Source: Pseudomonas uvaldensis
GTDB taxonomy: Bacteria > Pseudomonadota > Gammaproteobacteria > Pseudomonadales > Pseudomonadaceae
Assembly (NCBI RefSeq): GCF_021271205.1
Contig: NZ_JAIWKS010000003.1
Coordinates: forward strand, 124,001 to 188,000
Direction of reading: 5' to 3'
DNA: 64,000 nt
The position numbers were made by a program, and so were the translations under genes. Below are positions 25,776-34,879 of the stretch, piece by piece. Within the stretch, counting starts at the first letter, position 1; every line of letters begins with the position of its first letter. The notes below the pieces were generated by a model. It saw only the letters and a list, made by a program, of their open reading frames with translations, had not been told where the DNA came from and did no database searches.

Positions 25776-27191
25776 TTACAGGATGTTGAACGGGATGGTG
25801 GTGACCAGGCGGAACTCGTTGAGGCTGCCGTCGGCCTGGTTTTCACTGGCGCGGTGTGCGGTATAGGTCGCACGAATTGCGGTAGCTTTGAGCGGGCCGC
25901 TCTGTACGGCATAGGATGCACCGATGCCGTATTCGTAGTGGTGTTCGCCGTCCATCGCGGTCACGTCGCTGTAGCCGGTGCTTCTGTAATGAGTACCGTC
26001 GATGCCCCAGCCGCGCGCCTGGTAGATGTTGAATTTCAGGCCGGGCACGCCGTATTCGGCCATGTTCAGACCATAGGCGATCTGGAAGGATTTCTCGTTC
26101 GGGCCGTTGAAGTCCGACAGCAGGGAGTTGGCCAGGTAGATGCCGTTGGTTTCGTGCAGGTAGTCGAAGTACTCGTTACCGTTCACTTCCTGGTACGAGA
26201 ACGTCAGGCTGTGGGCCTGATGGGTCAGGCCGAACGACAGGGAGTAGGTGTCGTTGTCGATGTCGCCCAGCTTGCTTTTGCCCGCATCCACGGTCTTGTA
26301 GTAGTTCAGGCCGGTGGTCAGGCTCAATACCGAACTGTCGCCCAGTTCATGGGTTGCGCCGAAGTAGTACTGGTTCCAGATATCTTCGGCCTGGGTCGCC
26401 CAGAGGCTGGTTTTCAAGCTGGCCAGTGGCTGGTAGGTGATACCGGCGGTGTTGACGTGATCGGTTTCAACGCTGCTGTCGCCGTATTCGGAGCGGAATT
26501 TGCGCTGGCTTTCCTCGGTTCGTGGCGAGTTGCGGTCGAAGGTCGCGATATCGAACGCGAGGTTCTCGAACTCTTCGCTGTGCAGGCTCACACCCTGGAA
26601 GCTGGAGGGCAGGGCGCGGTTACCGATGACATCGACCATCGGACTGCTGAAGTTCTGGCGGCCGGCGGTCAGGGTGGTGTTCGACACGCGCGCCTTGACG
26701 TTAGCCAGGCCCAGTTTGCTCCACTGGCCGACGGCGTCGCCGCCTTCGTGGGTCAGGGTACGGTTGTTGCCCGCACCTGGGCGCGTGGTCGGGGCGCCGC
26801 CGTTGTTGGACGCCAGATCCTTGCGATCCCGGTCCAGGGCGATGGCGTTGTAGGCCGCCACTTCGGTGCTGAAGCCGACGGTGCCCTGAGTGAAGCCGGA
26901 GTTGTATTTGACAATGGTGCCCTGCACCCAGTTGATACGACGATCGGTTTCGCGCGGCTGGCCGTCCTTGCGATAGGTCAGTTTCGTGCCGCGTTTGAAT
27001 TGCTCGTTGGCATACCAGTTACGGGTAGTGCCGGTCACCGATTGGCCTTCGATGAAACCTTTGGCTTCGCTTTGCTCGCTGGTGGTCTTGAGGGTCACCG
27101 GGGTGACGGCCTGGCTCTGAGATTCTGCAAAGGCCGTCGCGGTGATGCTGCTGATGGCCAAGGCCAGTATCGCGGTGCTGCTCAACTTCAT
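25776..27191 (-). CDS. opdP: OprD-family outer-membrane porin (OpdP-like)
   Basis: The 471-residue precursor has a signal peptide (MKLSSTAILALAISSITATAFA) and a mature protein of the OprD substrate-specific porin family: GFIEGQSVTGTTRNWYANEQ near the N-terminus, a basic RRINWVQGTI, RVSNTTLTAGRQ and a long series of amphipathic strands ending in FNIL. OprD-type porins form 18-strand monomer channels with a basic ladder for carboxylate-bearing substrates. Its place among dipeptide-binding genes matches OpdP (P. aeruginosa PA4501), which admits glycine-glutamate dipeptides. The ribosome site is AAGGAG. Confidence 0.88.
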   Translation of the reverse strand: MKLSSTAILALAISSITATAFAESQSQAVTPVTLKTTSEQSEAKGFIEGQSVTGTTRNWYANEQFKRGTKLTYRKDGQPRETDRRINWVQGTIVKYNSGFTQGTVGFSTEVAAYNAIALDRDRKDLASNNGGAPTTRPGAGNNRTLTHEGGDAVGQWSKLGLANVKARVSNTTLTAGRQNFSSPMVDVIGNRALPSSFQGVSLHSEEFENLAFDIATFDRNSPRTEESQRKFRSEYGDSSVETDHVNTAGITYQPLASLKTSLWATQAEDIWNQYYFGATHELGDSSVLSLTTGLNYYKTVDAGKSKLGDIDNDTYSLSFGLTHQAHSLTFSYQEVNGNEYFDYLHETNGIYLANSLLSDFNGPNEKSFQIAYGLNMAEYGVPGLKFNIYQARGWGIDGTHYRSTGYSDVTAMDGEHHYEYGIGASYAVQSGPLKATAIRATYTAHRASENQADGSLNEFRLVTTIPFNIL

Positions 27192-27359
27192 GGGTAACGC
27201 TCCTTTTTCTTTCTTTTTTATGCCGGTCTTTTTTGGTGATACGGCTATCGGTTTTACAACTCATCACAGTCGCAAACGTTTGCATGGCGCCTGATCGACG
27301 AATTCAGGCAAGACGTGTGCGTGAGAGCCCCTGGGGGCCCTCGCTGCAGGGCTAATCGG

Positions 27360-28964
27360 TTATGGGTTCAGGCTGACGCCCGAGAACACGTTGCGACCGA
27401 AGGGGCTGACCTTGAACCCTTCGACTTTGGCACTCAGCGGCTGGTTGACCGTCGAGTGGGCAACAGGAGTGATCGGCACTTGCTGCTTGAGCAACTGCTG
27501 GGCCTGTTTGTAGAGCACGGTGCGCTGGTCGCGATCAGTGACGACTTTGGCCTGCTTGATCAGCTTGTCGTAATCCTGGTCGCACCACATGGAGTAGTTG
27601 TTGCCGCCAATGGCATCGCAGCTGTACAGCGTGCCCAGCCAGTTGTCCGGGTCACCATTGTCGCCGGTCCAGCCGATCAGGCTGACGTCGTGCTCGCCGT
27701 TCTTGGTGCGCTTGATGTACTCGCCCCATTCGTAGCTGACGATCTTCACCTTCAGACCGATTTTCGCCCAGTCGGCCTGGAGCATCTCGGCCATCAGCTT
27801 GGCGTTGGGGTTGTACGGGCGTTGCACGGGCATCGCCCACAAGGTGATTTCCGTACCTTCCTTGACCCCGGCGGCCTTGAGCAGCTCCTTGGCTTTTTCC
27901 GGGTTGTAGGGGGTGTCCTTGATGGTGTCGTCGTAGGACCACTGGGTCGGTGGCATGGCGTTCTGCGCCAGCTGCCCCGCGCCCTGGTACACGGCATTGA
28001 GGATGCCCTGCTTATTCACCGCCATGTCCAGTGCCCGGCGTACTTCCACCTGATCGAACGGTTTGTGGCGGGTGTTATAGGCGATGTAGCCGAGGTTGAA
28101 GCCGGGCTTCTCGATCAGTTGCAGCTTGGGATCGTTCTTCAAGGCGGGCACGTCGGCCGGACGCGGATGCAGGGTGATCTGGCATTCGTTGGCCTTGAGC
28201 TTCTGCACTCGCACCGAGGCGTCGGTGTTGATGGAGAAAATCAGGTTGTTCAGCTTGACTCGTTCCGGCGCCCAGTACTGCTTGTTGGCGACGTAGCGGA
28301 TGTTGGAGTCCTTCTGGTAGCTCTTGAACTCGAACGGCCCGGTGCCGATGGGCTTCTGGTTGATGTCGCTCGGCTTGCCGTCCTTGAGCAACTGGTCGGC
28401 GTACTCGGCCGACAAAATCGAGGCGAAGCTCATGGCGATATTCTGGATGAACGCGGCGTCCACGCTGTTGAGGGTCATGACCACCGTCAACGGCCCGGTC
28501 TTTTCCACCTTGGCGATGTTCTTGTTCAGGCTCATGCCGTTGAAGTACGGGAACTCGGTGGGGTAGGCCTTGCGGAACGGATGCTGCGGATCGAGCATGC
28601 GGGTGAACGTGAACACCACGTCGTCGGCGTTGAAGTCCCGGGTTGGCGTGAAATAGTCGGTGGTATGGAACTTCACCCCTTCGCGCAGGTGGAAGGTGTA
28701 CTTCAAACCGTCTTCGGAAATATCCCAGCTCGTCGCCAGGCCCGGTACGACATTGGTCGCGCCCTTTTCAAACTCGGCCAGGCGGTTGTACAGCGGTTCA
28801 GCGGCATCGTTGTCGGTGGCGGTGGTGTATTGCGCCGTGTCGAAGCCGGCGGGGCTGCCTTCGGAACAGAACACCAGGCTACCAGCGGTGGCGGCGTGGG
28901 CGGCGGATGTCGCGGCCAGCAGGCCGGTACTCAGCAATGCGGATAAAACCAGGGTATGGCGCAT
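27360..28964 (-). CDS. dppA3: Dipeptide-binding protein paralog (DppA3-like)
   Basis: A 534-residue periplasmic binding protein with signal peptide (MRHTLVLSALLSTGLLAATSAAHA). The mature N-terminus is AGSLVFCSEGSPAGFDTAQY. It shares WGDGDNGDPDNW-type and NPNAKLMAEMLQADW blocks with the next two genes upstream. It has its own upstream gap of about 300 bases with GAGAGGGAG before the ATG. Paralogs in P. aeruginosa feed different di- and tripeptides to a single DppBCDF. Confidence 0.85.
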   Translation of the reverse strand: MRHTLVLSALLSTGLLAATSAAHAATAGSLVFCSEGSPAGFDTAQYTTATDNDAAEPLYNRLAEFEKGATNVVPGLATSWDISEDGLKYTFHLREGVKFHTTDYFTPTRDFNADDVVFTFTRMLDPQHPFRKAYPTEFPYFNGMSLNKNIAKVEKTGPLTVVMTLNSVDAAFIQNIAMSFASILSAEYADQLLKDGKPSDINQKPIGTGPFEFKSYQKDSNIRYVANKQYWAPERVKLNNLIFSINTDASVRVQKLKANECQITLHPRPADVPALKNDPKLQLIEKPGFNLGYIAYNTRHKPFDQVEVRRALDMAVNKQGILNAVYQGAGQLAQNAMPPTQWSYDDTIKDTPYNPEKAKELLKAAGVKEGTEITLWAMPVQRPYNPNAKLMAEMLQADWAKIGLKVKIVSYEWGEYIKRTKNGEHDVSLIGWTGDNGDPDNWLGTLYSCDAIGGNNYSMWCDQDYDKLIKQAKVVTDRDQRTVLYKQAQQLLKQQVPITPVAHSTVNQPLSAKVEGFKVSPFGRNVFSGVSLNP

Positions 28965-29268
28965 GACGCTCCCTCTCTCGTTCGGTGTGTTTGACAGTGA
29001 ACCGGCGTCCTTGGTGGGACAGGTCCGGGAACACCGGGCTCATTCCATTGTGTACAGCAATGCCGCAGGGCTGGCAGATCTGCCCGGTTCCAGCGGTATG
29101 GGCCGTGGTTCGGGCAGTAAATGCGTAACGCCTGAAAGACTTGTGAGAAAGGGCGATACATCCTCGACCGGCTACGGCAATGCGCAGGAGGGGAAGGACG
29201 CAGGCGATTTCCTGGGTCTTGGCAGATGAAGCAACGGCGCCGTCAGAAGACGGCGCCGTTGCATACCT
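28965..29268. other. Gap between two binding-protein genes
   Basis: A 304-base gap with the upstream region of dppA3 and, at 29231-29262, a 14-pair perfect hairpin after dppA2. No coding feature was seen, and no clear promoter could be assigned. Confidence 0.5.
29231..29262. terminator. Perfect 14-bp hairpin after dppA2
   Basis: GCAACGGCGCCGTC / GACGGCGCCGTTGC with loop AGAA, six bases after the stop codon of the binding-protein gene read on the minus strand. It lacks a T tract, so it may act as a transcript stabiliser rather than a terminator. Confidence 0.7.
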
Positions 29269-30894
29269 TCAGTTGCTGACGCTGACGCCGTAGAAGGAGT
29301 TCAAGCCAAACGGGCTGATCTTGAAGTCCTGCACGTTGGCGCGCATGGGTTGATACACCGTCGAGTGAGCGATAGGTGTCATTGGCACGGCGTCCTTGAG
29401 GACGTGTTGTGCCTGTTTGTACAGTTCGGTGCGCTTGGCCTGGTCGGTGGTGCGCTTGGCTTCCTTGACGAGACCGTCGAATTTCTTGTCGCACCATTTG
29501 GAGAAGTTGTTGCCACTCAGGGAGTCGCAACCGAACAGCACGTTGAGCCAGTTGTCCGGGTCACCGTTATCACCGCTCCAGCCGATGATCATCGCCTGGT
29601 TCTCGCCGCCCTTGGAACGCTTGATGTACTCGCCCCATTCGTAGCTGACGATGTTCACGTTCAGGCCGATTTTCTTCCAGTCGGACTGGAGCATTTCAGC
29701 CATCAGCTTGGCGTTCGGGTTGTACGGACGCTGGACCGGCATCGCCCACAGGGTGATGTTGGTGCCTTCCTTGACGCCGGCTTCCTTGAGCAGCTCCTTG
29801 GCTTTCTCAGGATCGTACTTGGCATCCTTGATGGTGGTGTCGTAGGACCATTGGGTCGGAGGCATGGCGTTGACCGCCAGCTGGCCGGCGCCCTGGTAGA
29901 CCGAGTCGATGATCTGCGGCTTGTTGACCGCCATGTCCAGCGCCTGGCGGACCTTCAGGTTGGCGAGTACGTTCGGCTCGTTGCTGCCCTTGATCTTGTC
30001 CATCACGTTGTAGGCGATGTAGCCCAGGTTGAAGCCGGCCTGGTCAGGCATCTTCAAAGCTTTGTCGTCCTTCAGCGCCTTGAGGTCGGCGGGACGCGGG
30101 AACAGGGTGACCTGGCACTCGTTCTTCTTCAGCTTCTGGATACGCACCGACGGGTCGGTGGTGATGGCGAAGATCAGGTTGTCGATCTTCACGTCGGAAG
30201 GGTTCCAGTAATCCTTGTTCCCGGTGTAGCGGATGTTGGAGTCTTTCTGGTAGCTCTTGAACACGAACGGGCCAGTGCCGATCGGTTTCTGATTGATGTC
30301 CGGTGCCTTGCCGTCCTTGAGCAGCTGGGCCGCGTACTCGGCGGACTGGATCGAGGCAAAACTCATGGCCATGTTCTGGATGAATGCAGCGTCGACATCC
30401 TTGAGGGTGAACTTGACGGTGTGGTCGTCGACTTTTTCGATCTTGGTGATGTTGGTGTCCATCCCCATGTCGGTGAAGTACGGAAATTCGGTTGGGTACG
30501 CCTTACGGAACGGATCATCCTTGTTAATCATGCGATTGAAGGTGAACAGCACGTCGTCGGCGTTGAACTCACGAGTCGGCTTGAAGTAAGGGGTGGTGTG
30601 GAACTTGACGCCTTCACGCAGGTGGAAGGTGTAGCTCAGACCGTCTTCGGAAATATCCCACTTGGTCGCCAGGCCAGGAATCACGGCGGTGCCGCCGCGC
30701 TCGAACTGGGTGAGGCGGTTGAACATGGTTTCTGCAGAGGCGTCGAAGTCGGTTCCGGTGGTGTATTGACCCGGGTCGAAGCCGGCGGGGCTGCCTTCGG
30801 AGCAGAACACCAGGTTAGCCGCCGCTTGGGCGAAGGGTGCGCTGGCCAATAAGCCTGCGCCGACTAAAAACGGAATGACCGCGTGTTTAAGCAT
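29269..30894 (-). CDS. dppA2: Dipeptide-binding protein paralog (DppA2-like)
   Basis: A 541-residue SBP_bac_5 protein with signal peptide (MLKHAVIPFLVGAGLLASAPFAQA) and mature NLVFCSEGSPAGFDPGQYTT. It contains GTGPFVFKSYQKDSNIRY and GWSGDNGDPDNWLNVLF and is closest by eye to the DppA3-like gene. An insertion (VMDKIKGSNEPNVLANLKV) separates it from that paralog. The start was chosen at MLKHAV with GAGG upstream; an in-frame ATG at 30918 has no ribosome site. Confidence 0.85.
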   Translation of the reverse strand: MLKHAVIPFLVGAGLLASAPFAQAAANLVFCSEGSPAGFDPGQYTTGTDFDASAETMFNRLTQFERGGTAVIPGLATKWDISEDGLSYTFHLREGVKFHTTPYFKPTREFNADDVLFTFNRMINKDDPFRKAYPTEFPYFTDMGMDTNITKIEKVDDHTVKFTLKDVDAAFIQNMAMSFASIQSAEYAAQLLKDGKAPDINQKPIGTGPFVFKSYQKDSNIRYTGNKDYWNPSDVKIDNLIFAITTDPSVRIQKLKKNECQVTLFPRPADLKALKDDKALKMPDQAGFNLGYIAYNVMDKIKGSNEPNVLANLKVRQALDMAVNKPQIIDSVYQGAGQLAVNAMPPTQWSYDTTIKDAKYDPEKAKELLKEAGVKEGTNITLWAMPVQRPYNPNAKLMAEMLQSDWKKIGLNVNIVSYEWGEYIKRSKGGENQAMIIGWSGDNGDPDNWLNVLFGCDSLSGNNFSKWCDKKFDGLVKEAKRTTDQAKRTELYKQAQHVLKDAVPMTPIAHSTVYQPMRANVQDFKISPFGLNSFYGVSVSN

Positions 30895-31105
30895 GTTGGC
30901 CTCATGATTTGTTGTCATTTTTGGATTTGAGGGCGACCTCGTGAGTCGTCCTGCGGATACTTATGCAGGCCCCATACCCAATGCAAGATCCAGAGCGGTT
31001 CCAAATCTGAAACAGTGGCACGAACGTACCTTAATGTCGCATCCGTGTAACTTCTGACGCTGTTGATCGTTTGCGTGGGTTTTTTAGGTGCAAAAGGCGC
31101 CCTTT

Positions 31106-31137
31106 ACCGGTGCGCGTCGAAGACGCAGAGCACCGGT
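31106..31137. terminator. Hairpin after dppA1
   Basis: ACCGGTGC...GCGTC-GAA-GACGC...AGCACCGGT forms a long imperfect stem between the dppA1 stop and dppA2. It resembles the hairpins after the other binding-protein genes and has no strong T run. Confidence 0.5.
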
Positions 31138-31149
31138 TTGGGGCGGGTT

Positions 31150-32751
31150 TTACTTCTGCAAACCCACGCCGTAGAAGGGTGTGAGACCAAAGGGGCTGAG
31201 TTTGAAATCCACCACGTTTTTGTTTATCGGCTGAAACACCGTGGAGTTGGCAATCGGTGTAATGGGCACCTGTTGCTTGAGGATTTCTTGTGCCTGCCGG
31301 TACAGGTCGATGCGCTGCTGGCGGTCGGTGGAGACCTTGGCCTGTTGGATCAGTTTGTCGTAGGCCGGGTCGCACCACTTGGCGTAGTTGCTGCCCTTGA
31401 CCGCCGCGCAGCTGTAGAGCACCCCCAACCAGTTGTCCGGGTCGCCGTTGTCGCCGGTCCAACCATAGATCATCGCGTCGTGCTCGCCGTTCTTGGCGCG
31501 CTTGATGTACTCGCCCCATTCGTAGCTGACGATGTTGGCCTTGATCCCGATTTTCGCCCAGTCCTGCTGGATCATCTGCGCTGACATCCGCGCGTTGGGG
31601 TTGGAGGCGCGCTGCACCGTCATCGCCCATAAATTGATGGTAGTACCCGGCGCAACCCCGGCTTCCTGGAGTAGCGCCTTGGCCTTGGTCACGTCATGGG
31701 GCGCGTCCTTGATGGCCGGGTCGAACGACCACTGGGCCGGCGGCAAAGCGTTCTGCGCCAGTTGTCCGGCGCTCTGGTACACGGCTCTGATGATTGCCGG
31801 CTTGTCGATGGCCATGTCCAGCGCCTGGCGGACCTTGAGTTGGTCCAGGGGCGGGTGCGTCACGTTGTAGGCCAGGAAGCCCAGGTTAAAGCCGGGCTGC
31901 CTGAGCACCCGCAGGTTCGGATCCTGTTCCATGATCTCGATGTCGGCGGGGCGCGGATAGCCGCTGACCTGGCATTCATTGCGCTTGAGCTTTTGCAGGC
32001 GCACGGCGGCGTCGGGGGTGATGGAGAAGATCAGGTTGTCGATTCTGACATCTTCGGGGTTCCAGTACGCGGTGTTAGCGGCGTAGCGGATCTGCGAATC
32101 CTTCTGATAGCGCTTGAACACGAACGGGCCGGTGCCAATGGGTTTCTGGTTGAGGTCGCCGGCCTTGCCTTCCTTTAATAGCTGCGCGGCGTATTCGGCG
32201 GATTGCACCGACGCAAAACTCATCGCCAGGTTCTGTACGAAAGCGGCATCGACGTTGTTCAGGTTGAAACGCACGGTGTGCTCGTCGATTTTTTCGACGC
32301 GCTTGATCGTGGTGTTCAGGCCCATGTCGGTGAAGTAAGGCGACTCGGTGGGGTAGGCCTGGCGGAACGGGTGCTGGGGGTCGAGCAGGCGCTGGAAGGT
32401 GAACACCACATCGTCCGCGTTGAAATCGCGGGTGGGCGTGAAGTAGTCGGTGGTATGGAACTTGACGCCTTCGCGCAGGTGGAAGGTGTAGGCCAGGCCG
32501 TCGGTAGACACGTCCCAGCTTGTCGCCAGCCCCGGCTCGACTTCGGTGCCGCCGCGCTTGAATTGGGTGAGGCGGTTGAAGACGGTTTCGGCCGAAGCGT
32601 CGAAATCGGTGCCGCTGGTGTATTGGCTGGGATCGAACCCGGCGGGGCTGGCTTCGGAGCAGTAGACCAGGGTTGTGGCGGCCTGGGCCATTGGGGCGCT
32701 GCTGATCAGGGCGAGGGCGAGCAGGAGGGGCTTGAAGGTGGTTCTGTCCAT
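31150..32751 (-). CDS. dppA1: Dipeptide-binding protein paralog (DppA1-like)
   Basis: A 533-residue binding protein with signal peptide (MDRTTFKPLLLALALISSAPMAQA) and mature TTLVYCSEASPAGFDPSQYT. It has the same family blocks as the other three and is the first gene of the dpp region in transcription order. The start at MDRTTF has AAGGGA five bases upstream; the frame is open 33 codons further but without a ribosome site. The promoter should lie just upstream, before the repeat zone at 32888. Confidence 0.85.
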   Translation of the reverse strand: MDRTTFKPLLLALALISSAPMAQAATTLVYCSEASPAGFDPSQYTSGTDFDASAETVFNRLTQFKRGGTEVEPGLATSWDVSTDGLAYTFHLREGVKFHTTDYFTPTRDFNADDVVFTFQRLLDPQHPFRQAYPTESPYFTDMGLNTTIKRVEKIDEHTVRFNLNNVDAAFVQNLAMSFASVQSAEYAAQLLKEGKAGDLNQKPIGTGPFVFKRYQKDSQIRYAANTAYWNPEDVRIDNLIFSITPDAAVRLQKLKRNECQVSGYPRPADIEIMEQDPNLRVLRQPGFNLGFLAYNVTHPPLDQLKVRQALDMAIDKPAIIRAVYQSAGQLAQNALPPAQWSFDPAIKDAPHDVTKAKALLQEAGVAPGTTINLWAMTVQRASNPNARMSAQMIQQDWAKIGIKANIVSYEWGEYIKRAKNGEHDAMIYGWTGDNGDPDNWLGVLYSCAAVKGSNYAKWCDPAYDKLIQQAKVSTDRQQRIDLYRQAQEILKQQVPITPIANSTVFQPINKNVVDFKLSPFGLTPFYGVGLQK

Positions 32752-32887
32752 GAAATCCCTTGGGCGATGGCGACGATTGGCGAAGAGTAGCGTTCTGGAG
32801 GGCGGCGGGGGAAATAGCCAAAAGTGAGGGGGACCCTTGGGTTTGGGCATAGCTGGCCCGGTATCTGGGCTTGATGGGCGCGCATTT

Positions 32888-33634
32888 CACTGTGGGAGCA
32901 AAGTTTGCTCGCGATGGCTGTATCCGGGATTTTGTTGACCGGGTACATATCCATTGCTTCCGAAACGGCTACTGAACGCCTCCACTCAGCCTCCCGAAGG
33001 GGCGGAAGATCAAAAGCCGCGGCGCGTCCTATTGCTCGGTACGGTCTTGAAGGCTTACATCGACCCATTGTGGGAGCGGGCTTGCTCGCGATGGCGGTCT
33101 GTCATTCAACATCTGCATCGACTGATTCACCGCTATCGCGAGCAGGCTCGCTCCCACAGGATTTTGCGGTGACTGATCATTCGCAGCCGACCACAGATCT
33201 CACTGTGGGAGCAAAGCTTGCTCGCGATGGCTGTGTCCGGGTTTTGTCGACCGGGTGTATATCCATTGCTTCGGTAACGGCTACTTATGGTTCCGCTTTT
33301 ACAGCGGGTCACTTTTGGCAGACGCCCGGAATGCCGGCCCAGCCAAAAGTAACCAAAAGGGCTCGCCCCAGCGTACGGCCCCTCGCCGAAGCTCGGGGTT
33401 CCTTCGCTCCGGCATTCATCAGGGGGCATCGGCTCCGATCCGCTGCGCTTGACCTCCACTCGATGGGTTCGACTACGTCGAACGGCGCTGTGCGCCATCC
33501 CCCCTGATGAACGCCTCCACTCAGCCTCCCGAAGGGGCGGAAGATCAAAAGCCGCGGCGCGGCTTATAGCTCGACACGGCTCTTGAAAGGATGCACCGAC
33601 CCATTGTGGGAGCGAGCCCTGCTCGCGATGGCGG
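32888..33634. repeat. Composite repeat zone (A1-B1 and A2-C-B2)
   Basis: Two related units lie in tandem. Block A (32888-32973 and 33201-33285) starts with a REP-like core CACTGTGGGAGCAAAG and ends CGG(A/T)AACGGCTACT. Block B (32974-33097 and 33509-33634) starts GAACGCCTCCACTCAGCCTC and ends in another REP core. In the first unit A joins B directly; in the second they are separated by about 223 bases (block C, 33286-33508) that carries the CAAAAGTAACCAAAAGGGCT-type sequence common between Pseudomonas genes. No real gene is seen. Confidence 0.75.
33069..33159. repeat. REP pair inside the composite zone
   Basis: TGTGGGAGCGGGCTTGCTCGCG and its reversed, slightly different partner TCGCGAGCAGGCTCGCTCCCACA, between blocks B1 and A2. 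Confidence 0.8.
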
Positions 33635-33727
33635 TGGGTCAGTCGATGCGAATGCTGAATGACAGAGCGCTATCGCGAGCACTCGCACACAGTTCGACTT
33701 TGCATGCCTGATCTGAGGTGGCTAGCC

Positions 33728-33844
33728 ATGAGGTACGTAGGAACGATTACTATGTTTTCAGTGACCGCAAAGGCCGATGCCGACACGCTGCTCACCAGCA
33801 CCTCCGAAACTCTGGCTTCGGTCAAAGCCATGGCCGGGGTTTAG
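33728..33844 (+). pseudogene. Remnant of a DUF6124-type gene
   Basis: A 38-codon frame ending MFSVTAKADADTLLTSTSETLASVKAMA resembles the central part of the small Pseudomonas DUF6124 proteins (pattern MF-V-x-DADTLL-x-SE-LAS-x-MA), which normally run to about 110-125 residues. The usual N-terminal helical part and the C-terminal QxVMLxELAVNxxLD end are missing; the frame stops shortly after the match. The family assignment is from memory of the consensus. Confidence 0.5.
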
Positions 33845-33853
33845 CGTGGGGTT

Positions 33854-33875
33854 GCCCGACCATTCAAGGTCGGGC
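33854..33875 (-). terminator. Hairpin after the SIMPL gene
   Basis: GCCCGACC-ATTCAA-GGTCGGGC, 14 bases beyond the stop codon of the minus-strand SIMPL gene. The T tract is poor. Confidence 0.6.
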
Positions 33876-33888
33876 ACCTTGCTCTGCT

Positions 33889-34608
33889 TTATTGCATCAA
33901 CACTTCAACCGACCCATCCGCCGTCATGGTCACCTTGCTGGTACCCGCTTCCACGTCAGGCGTCACGGATTCAGCATCCATGGAACCGCTTTTCATCATC
34001 ATCGTTGGCGCGCGCATGTAGGGTTGTGGATAACCGTTGGTGTTGAGGTTCAGGTTGACGATCTTGTAACCCTTGCCGCCCAGGGCCTCGGTGGCCAGTT
34101 GGGCGCGGGCCTTGAAGGCGTTGACGGCGTCTTTGAGCAGGGCGTCTTCGCTGCTCTGGCGGGTGGCGGTGGCGATAGCGAAGTCCATGCCGCCCATTTT
34201 CATGTCGGTGAGCAGTTCGCCGGTGAGCTTGGACAAGGCTGCGAAGTCGGCGCTTTCCAGGCGCAGTTCGGCGCGTTCGCGCCAGCCGGTGATTTTCTGG
34301 CCTTTGCCGTCGTAGATAGGGTAGCTGTTGCGGCTGCCCTGGCGCAGGGTGATGTCCTTGACCTGCTTGGCCTGGCCGATGGCTTTGTTCAACGTGGTGC
34401 TGACGGCAGCGGCGAGTTTGGCCGGGTCGGTGTTCTGTTCCTCGGTGTAGAGGGTGACGATCATCAGGTCGCGGGCCACTTCCTGGCTGACTTCGGCGCG
34501 CAGGGAAATCTGGTTGTAGTGAAGCTCGTCAGCGGCCAGGGCCGGCAGGCTGGCGACGGTGCCGAGGCTGAGGGCGAGCAGGGTGACGTGGCGGCGGAAC
34601 GTGTGCAT
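33889..34608 (-). CDS. SIMPL-domain (DUF541) periplasmic protein
   Basis: A 239-residue exported protein with signal peptide (MHTFRRHVTLLALSLGTVASLPALA, mature ADELHYNQISL) and a SIMPL/DUF541 domain across the mature part (QVKDITLRQGSRNSYPIYDG, WRERAELRLESADF). Members such as BP26 and YggE form periplasmic oligomers; their role is unclear and linked to stress. The start was chosen at MHTFRR with AAGGAGC upstream; the frame is open for 113 more codons without a start signal. It lies between dppA1 and roxS, as does PA4495 in P. aeruginosa. Confidence 0.85.
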   Translation of the reverse strand: MHTFRRHVTLLALSLGTVASLPALAADELHYNQISLRAEVSQEVARDLMIVTLYTEEQNTDPAKLAAAVSTTLNKAIGQAKQVKDITLRQGSRNSYPIYDGKGQKITGWRERAELRLESADFAALSKLTGELLTDMKMGGMDFAIATATRQSSEDALLKDAVNAFKARAQLATEALGGKGYKIVNLNLNTNGYPQPYMRAPTMMMKSGSMDAESVTPDVEAGTSKVTMTADGSVEVLMQ

Positions 34609-34836
34609 GAAAGCTCCTTGGGATGAGGCGCAGGGGTAGGTCCGGGCCTGCGTGAACGATAAGACTCTAGCTTTTATGAGTGGGTTCGCACAGTTACAAC
34701 TTCTATACAGATCGAATGGCAACGCAGGGCATGCTTTTGTGGCGAAGGGATAAATCCACTCGCCACAGGATGATGTGTAACGTTTGGACGCTGTGGCGCT
34801 TTGCCGCATATCTGCCTGTGTCACCCGCGCCTTGGG

Positions 34837-34842
34837 TATACT
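34837..34842 (+). promoter_or_regulatory. roxS -10 element
   Basis: TATACT 38 bases upstream of the roxS ATG. The matching -35 is weak (GCCTGT 17 bases away), which suggests activator help. Confidence 0.4.
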
Positions 34843-34879
34843 CCGTGCGATCCGCCTGGAGCGCTCATCAGGAGAGCTC

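Noticed and set aside
24075..30852. Long plus-strand open frames (about 500-540 codons) opposite each dipeptide-binding gene
   Set aside because: They mirror the real genes, are Val/His/Gly-rich without motifs, and resemble each other only because the binding-protein genes are paralogs.
33255..33548. Several short frames on both strands in block C of the repeat zone
   Set aside because: They lie within a repeat that occurs widely between Pseudomonas genes and is often mis-annotated as coding.
32888..33640. A CRISPR-like array made of evenly repeated units
   Set aside because: The repeats are REP cores with irregular spacing, inverted partners and repeated rather than unique spacers; no cas genes are near.
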